Shown here: positions 6,403 through 7,952 of the stretch, piece by piece | Layout: every line of letters starts with the position of its first letter | Position numbering within the stretch: the first letter of the stretch is position 1 | Assembly: GCA_009788135.1 (NCBI GenBank) | Contig: WQSA01000060.1 | Span: forward strand, 3,305-11,256 | DNA: 7,952 bases | Reading direction: 5' to 3' | Source: Candidatus Fibrimonadales bacterium | GTDB taxonomy: Bacteria; Fibrobacterota; Fibrobacteria; Fibrobacterales; Fibrobacteraceae | The notes under the pieces: generated by a model | Seen by the model: only the letters and a program-made list of their open reading frames with translations | Database searches by the model: none | Told to the model about the DNA's origin: nothing | Made by a program: the position numbers and the translations under genes

Positions 6403-6900
6403 CTACCACAAATAAAACACGCCGCCTATGCCAGCTCCGGCTCTGAACGAGACAAACACCATATCGCCGTTGGGGACTCTATTGTATGGCCTGCCGGCTT
6501 CGTAGTGCCGCCAGACTTGCCCGCCTCCAACGAAGAAAGGGATGCCAAGTTCTGCATAAACCATAAGGCCTATTTTCCAAATATATTGATATCCAACTCC
6601 CGTATCTATTTCCCAAACTGTTTGAGCAGGACCTGTATCGGAGAGCAGCAGATGGTGAGCGGAGAAAACGTAAATTCCTTCATGTGTGCTAAAATGGTAA
6701 GAGCCGGAAATGCCGATATCCGTGTAGCTTGCAAACGAACCCAAGATAATGCCGGCAGACCAAGGCAGTGGCGAGAATCTAAGCCCAACAAGTCCTTTGT
6801 TTGGAGAGGAAGTACCGACATTAGCCTCTATTGCCGCCTCGCTGTGAGCGGATACAGCGCAGAGCAATGTAAGTATGATTGCTAATAATAAATTTTTCAT
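6403..6900 (-). CDS. Small outer-membrane beta-barrel-type protein, 165 aa
   Basis: MKNLLLAIILTLLCAVSA is a signal peptide, cut near AHSEA. The mature part (about 145 residues) alternates aromatic and small residues in short strand-like segments with Gly turns (GLVGLRFSPLPWSAGIILGS, YTDIGISGSYHF, WEIDTGVGYQYIWKIGLMVYAELGIPF). It ends in an amphipathic strand GAGIGGVFYLW with a terminal aromatic, as recognised by the BAM machinery. Size suggests an eight-stranded barrel. The family was not recognised. Start choice: ATG at 6900-6898 lies one base after the TAA of the GH45 gene (TAATATG) and gives a clean signal peptide; an in-frame ATG at 6921 would overlap the GH45 gene and add MTLGKNN, which is less likely. 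The tight spacing implies translational coupling to the cellulase and a joint role, perhaps in its surface display or sugar entry (inference). Confidence 0.82.
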   Translation of the reverse strand: MKNLLLAIILTLLCAVSAHSEAAIEANVGTSSPNKGLVGLRFSPLPWSAGIILGSFASYTDIGISGSYHFSTHEGIYVFSAHHLLLSDTGPAQTVWEIDTGVGYQYIWKIGLMVYAELGIPFFVGGGQVWRHYEAGRPYNRVPNGDMVFVSFRAGAGIGGVFYLW

Positions 6901-6901
6901 A

Positions 6902-7952
6902 TTATTTTTGCCAAGTGTCAAAATATTGCGGCTTCTCCGTGTGAATATTAGATCTATATTTATCTGCCAAGTATTTAGGGCATTCCACTTCTCTATAAAT
7001 CATAGTGGGATTCATTGCGGCCATAAGCCAGTCAACCTGAAAAAGGCAACCATCCAAAAACTGTTTTTGCTTATTGCTGAAAAGCCTGATGCATTTTTCT
7101 CTAACGCAATTTTGAAACCATTCCATAGAGGCCTTGTAGTAATCAATTCCCAATTTTGGCAAATCAACATCAACGCACTCGCCTAACAAGCCTCCAAATC
7201 CTATTCCCAATTCTCCCTTTGATACGCCAATTTGCTCGGAAAAAGCATCATGCTGACCTACGCCACCACCGGGAATCATAATGTCAAATTGGGTAGTGTC
7301 ATCAAGTCCACCTGTATTATTTGACATAACTATCAATGTTTTTCCTTTAAGCGCTCTATTGTTGGGTCTTGCTGCCAACCCATCACTTTCATTTTTCCAT
7401 TCACCTCCATCAAACTGTATTTGGTAACATTTTCCGCATCTCTGCACACCGTCATTTTGCGTGGCGGCGAATGCATAAGCCAATGTATCGTTTACTATGT
7501 GAGGAATCATATCATTGCACATATAAGCCGAACTGTTTGATGGATAAGCGGGGTTATTAGCTACCCAGTTATTGTAAGCTGGGCTTCTTTGCCAAAGAGC
7601 TTTCTGAGCAGGATTGCTTTTGTCATCACAGGCATTGGGAGTTCCCAAATACATTCCCCCCCAAGAGTTTGGATCTGAATCAGGATGTTCATAAAGAGCA
7701 GGCATTTCCCTGCCGTTTCTATCGCAATTTCTGCATATAGCAAAAGGATTTATGTCTGCAATATTTCTGGGCCAGGAGCAATGCGGTTTGCAAGCATCCC
7801 AATAGCGGGTTGTAAAACCTTTTGCAGCATTAACTCCGAGTTCAAGCGTTTGGTAGTCTATGTATTCTGTCCCATCTTTGCTAACTTTTTCGCCTGGAGG
7901 CCGTGGCGGTCTTTCGTTTCTAGCACTTGAACCGGCTGATTGCTGTACCGAG
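6902..7952 (-). CDS. Glycoside hydrolase family 45 endoglucanase, 5' end beyond window
   Basis: 349 codons are open from the right edge to TAA at 6904-6902; no start codon or signal peptide is inside the window. Residues 1-20 of the visible part are a Ser then Arg/Pro-rich linker (ERPPRPPGE), so more sequence, perhaps another domain, lies upstream. The GH45 domain follows: GFTTRYWDACKPHCSW (visible residue D52 fits the catalytic base Asp), CGKCYQIQFDGG (172-181), TLIVMSNNTGG and QFDIMIPGGGVGQHDAF, where D223 fits the catalytic acid of the fungal 'HFDI-PGGGVG' motif. Many cysteines suit the disulphide-rich family fold. The enzyme cleaves internal beta-1,4 glucan bonds of cellulose with inversion. 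An internal ATG at 7705 is not a real start because it would drop the TRYWD motif. It heads the visible unit with the small barrel and FISUMP lipoprotein genes. Confidence 0.93.
   Translation of the reverse strand, partial: SVQQSAGSSARNERPPRPPGEKVSKDGTEYIDYQTLELGVNAAKGFTTRYWDACKPHCSWPRNIADINPFAICRNCDRNGREMPALYEHPDSDPNSWGGMYLGTPNACDDKSNPAQKALWQRSPAYNNWVANNPAYPSNSSAYMCNDMIPHIVNDTLAYAFAATQNDGVQRCGKCYQIQFDGGEWKNESDGLAARPNNRALKGKTLIVMSNNTGGLDDTTQFDIMIPGGGVGQHDAFSEQIGVSKGELGIGFGGLLGECVDVDLPKLGIDYYKASMEWFQNCVREKCIRLFSNKQKQFLDGCLFQVDWLMAAMNPTMIYREVECPKYLADKYRSNIHTEKPQYFDTWQK

Overview
The window reads as chromosomal DNA of a Fibrobacterota bacterium (Fibrobacter or a close relative such as the termite-gut Fibromonas group). 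Three independent signs support this. One is a FISUMP-type domain (Fibrobacter succinogenes major paralogous domain) on a lipoprotein with a long Ser/Gly linker. The second is a family 45 glycoside hydrolase with the TRYWD catalytic motif. The third is a set of large secreted envelope proteins (OmpA-type, beta-barrel, TPR). No rRNA, tRNA, CRISPR, insertion sequence or phage gene was seen.

Layout. Left block (1-4806, all minus strand, transcribed right to left): a small Hc1 histone H1-like gene (4627-4806), a beta-helix/OmpA protein (3188-4630), a beta-barrel plus TPR protein with a GTG start (901-3174), and a second TPR protein (1-875) that runs off the left edge. These four are separated by a 4-base overlap, 13 bases and 25 bases, and each has a visible Shine-Dalgarno sequence, so they look like one operon. 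Their signal peptides and domains suggest an outer-membrane/periplasm assembly: an OM barrel carrying TPRs, a peptidoglycan-binding OmpA domain carrying a beta-helix, and a Cys-rich periplasmic TPR protein.

Middle (4807-5250): a divergent AT-rich intergenic region with a widely spaced inverted repeat, then xseB (exonuclease VII small subunit) on the plus strand. After xseB comes a short convergent intergenic region with two related GC-rich hairpins.

Right block (5251-7952, all minus strand, transcribed right to left): the 3' part of a GH45 endoglucanase gene that enters from the right edge, a small outer-membrane-type protein starting 1 base after it, and a FISUMP lipoprotein 18 bases further on. 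This looks like a cellulase operon with a barrel and a surface-type lipoprotein as partners. No canonical Shine-Dalgarno is seen for its two internal starts, unlike the left operon.

The most interesting candidates are the left four-gene envelope operon, led by a nucleoid-protein gene, and the GH45/barrel/FISUMP unit. Neither can be called a new system from sequence alone.
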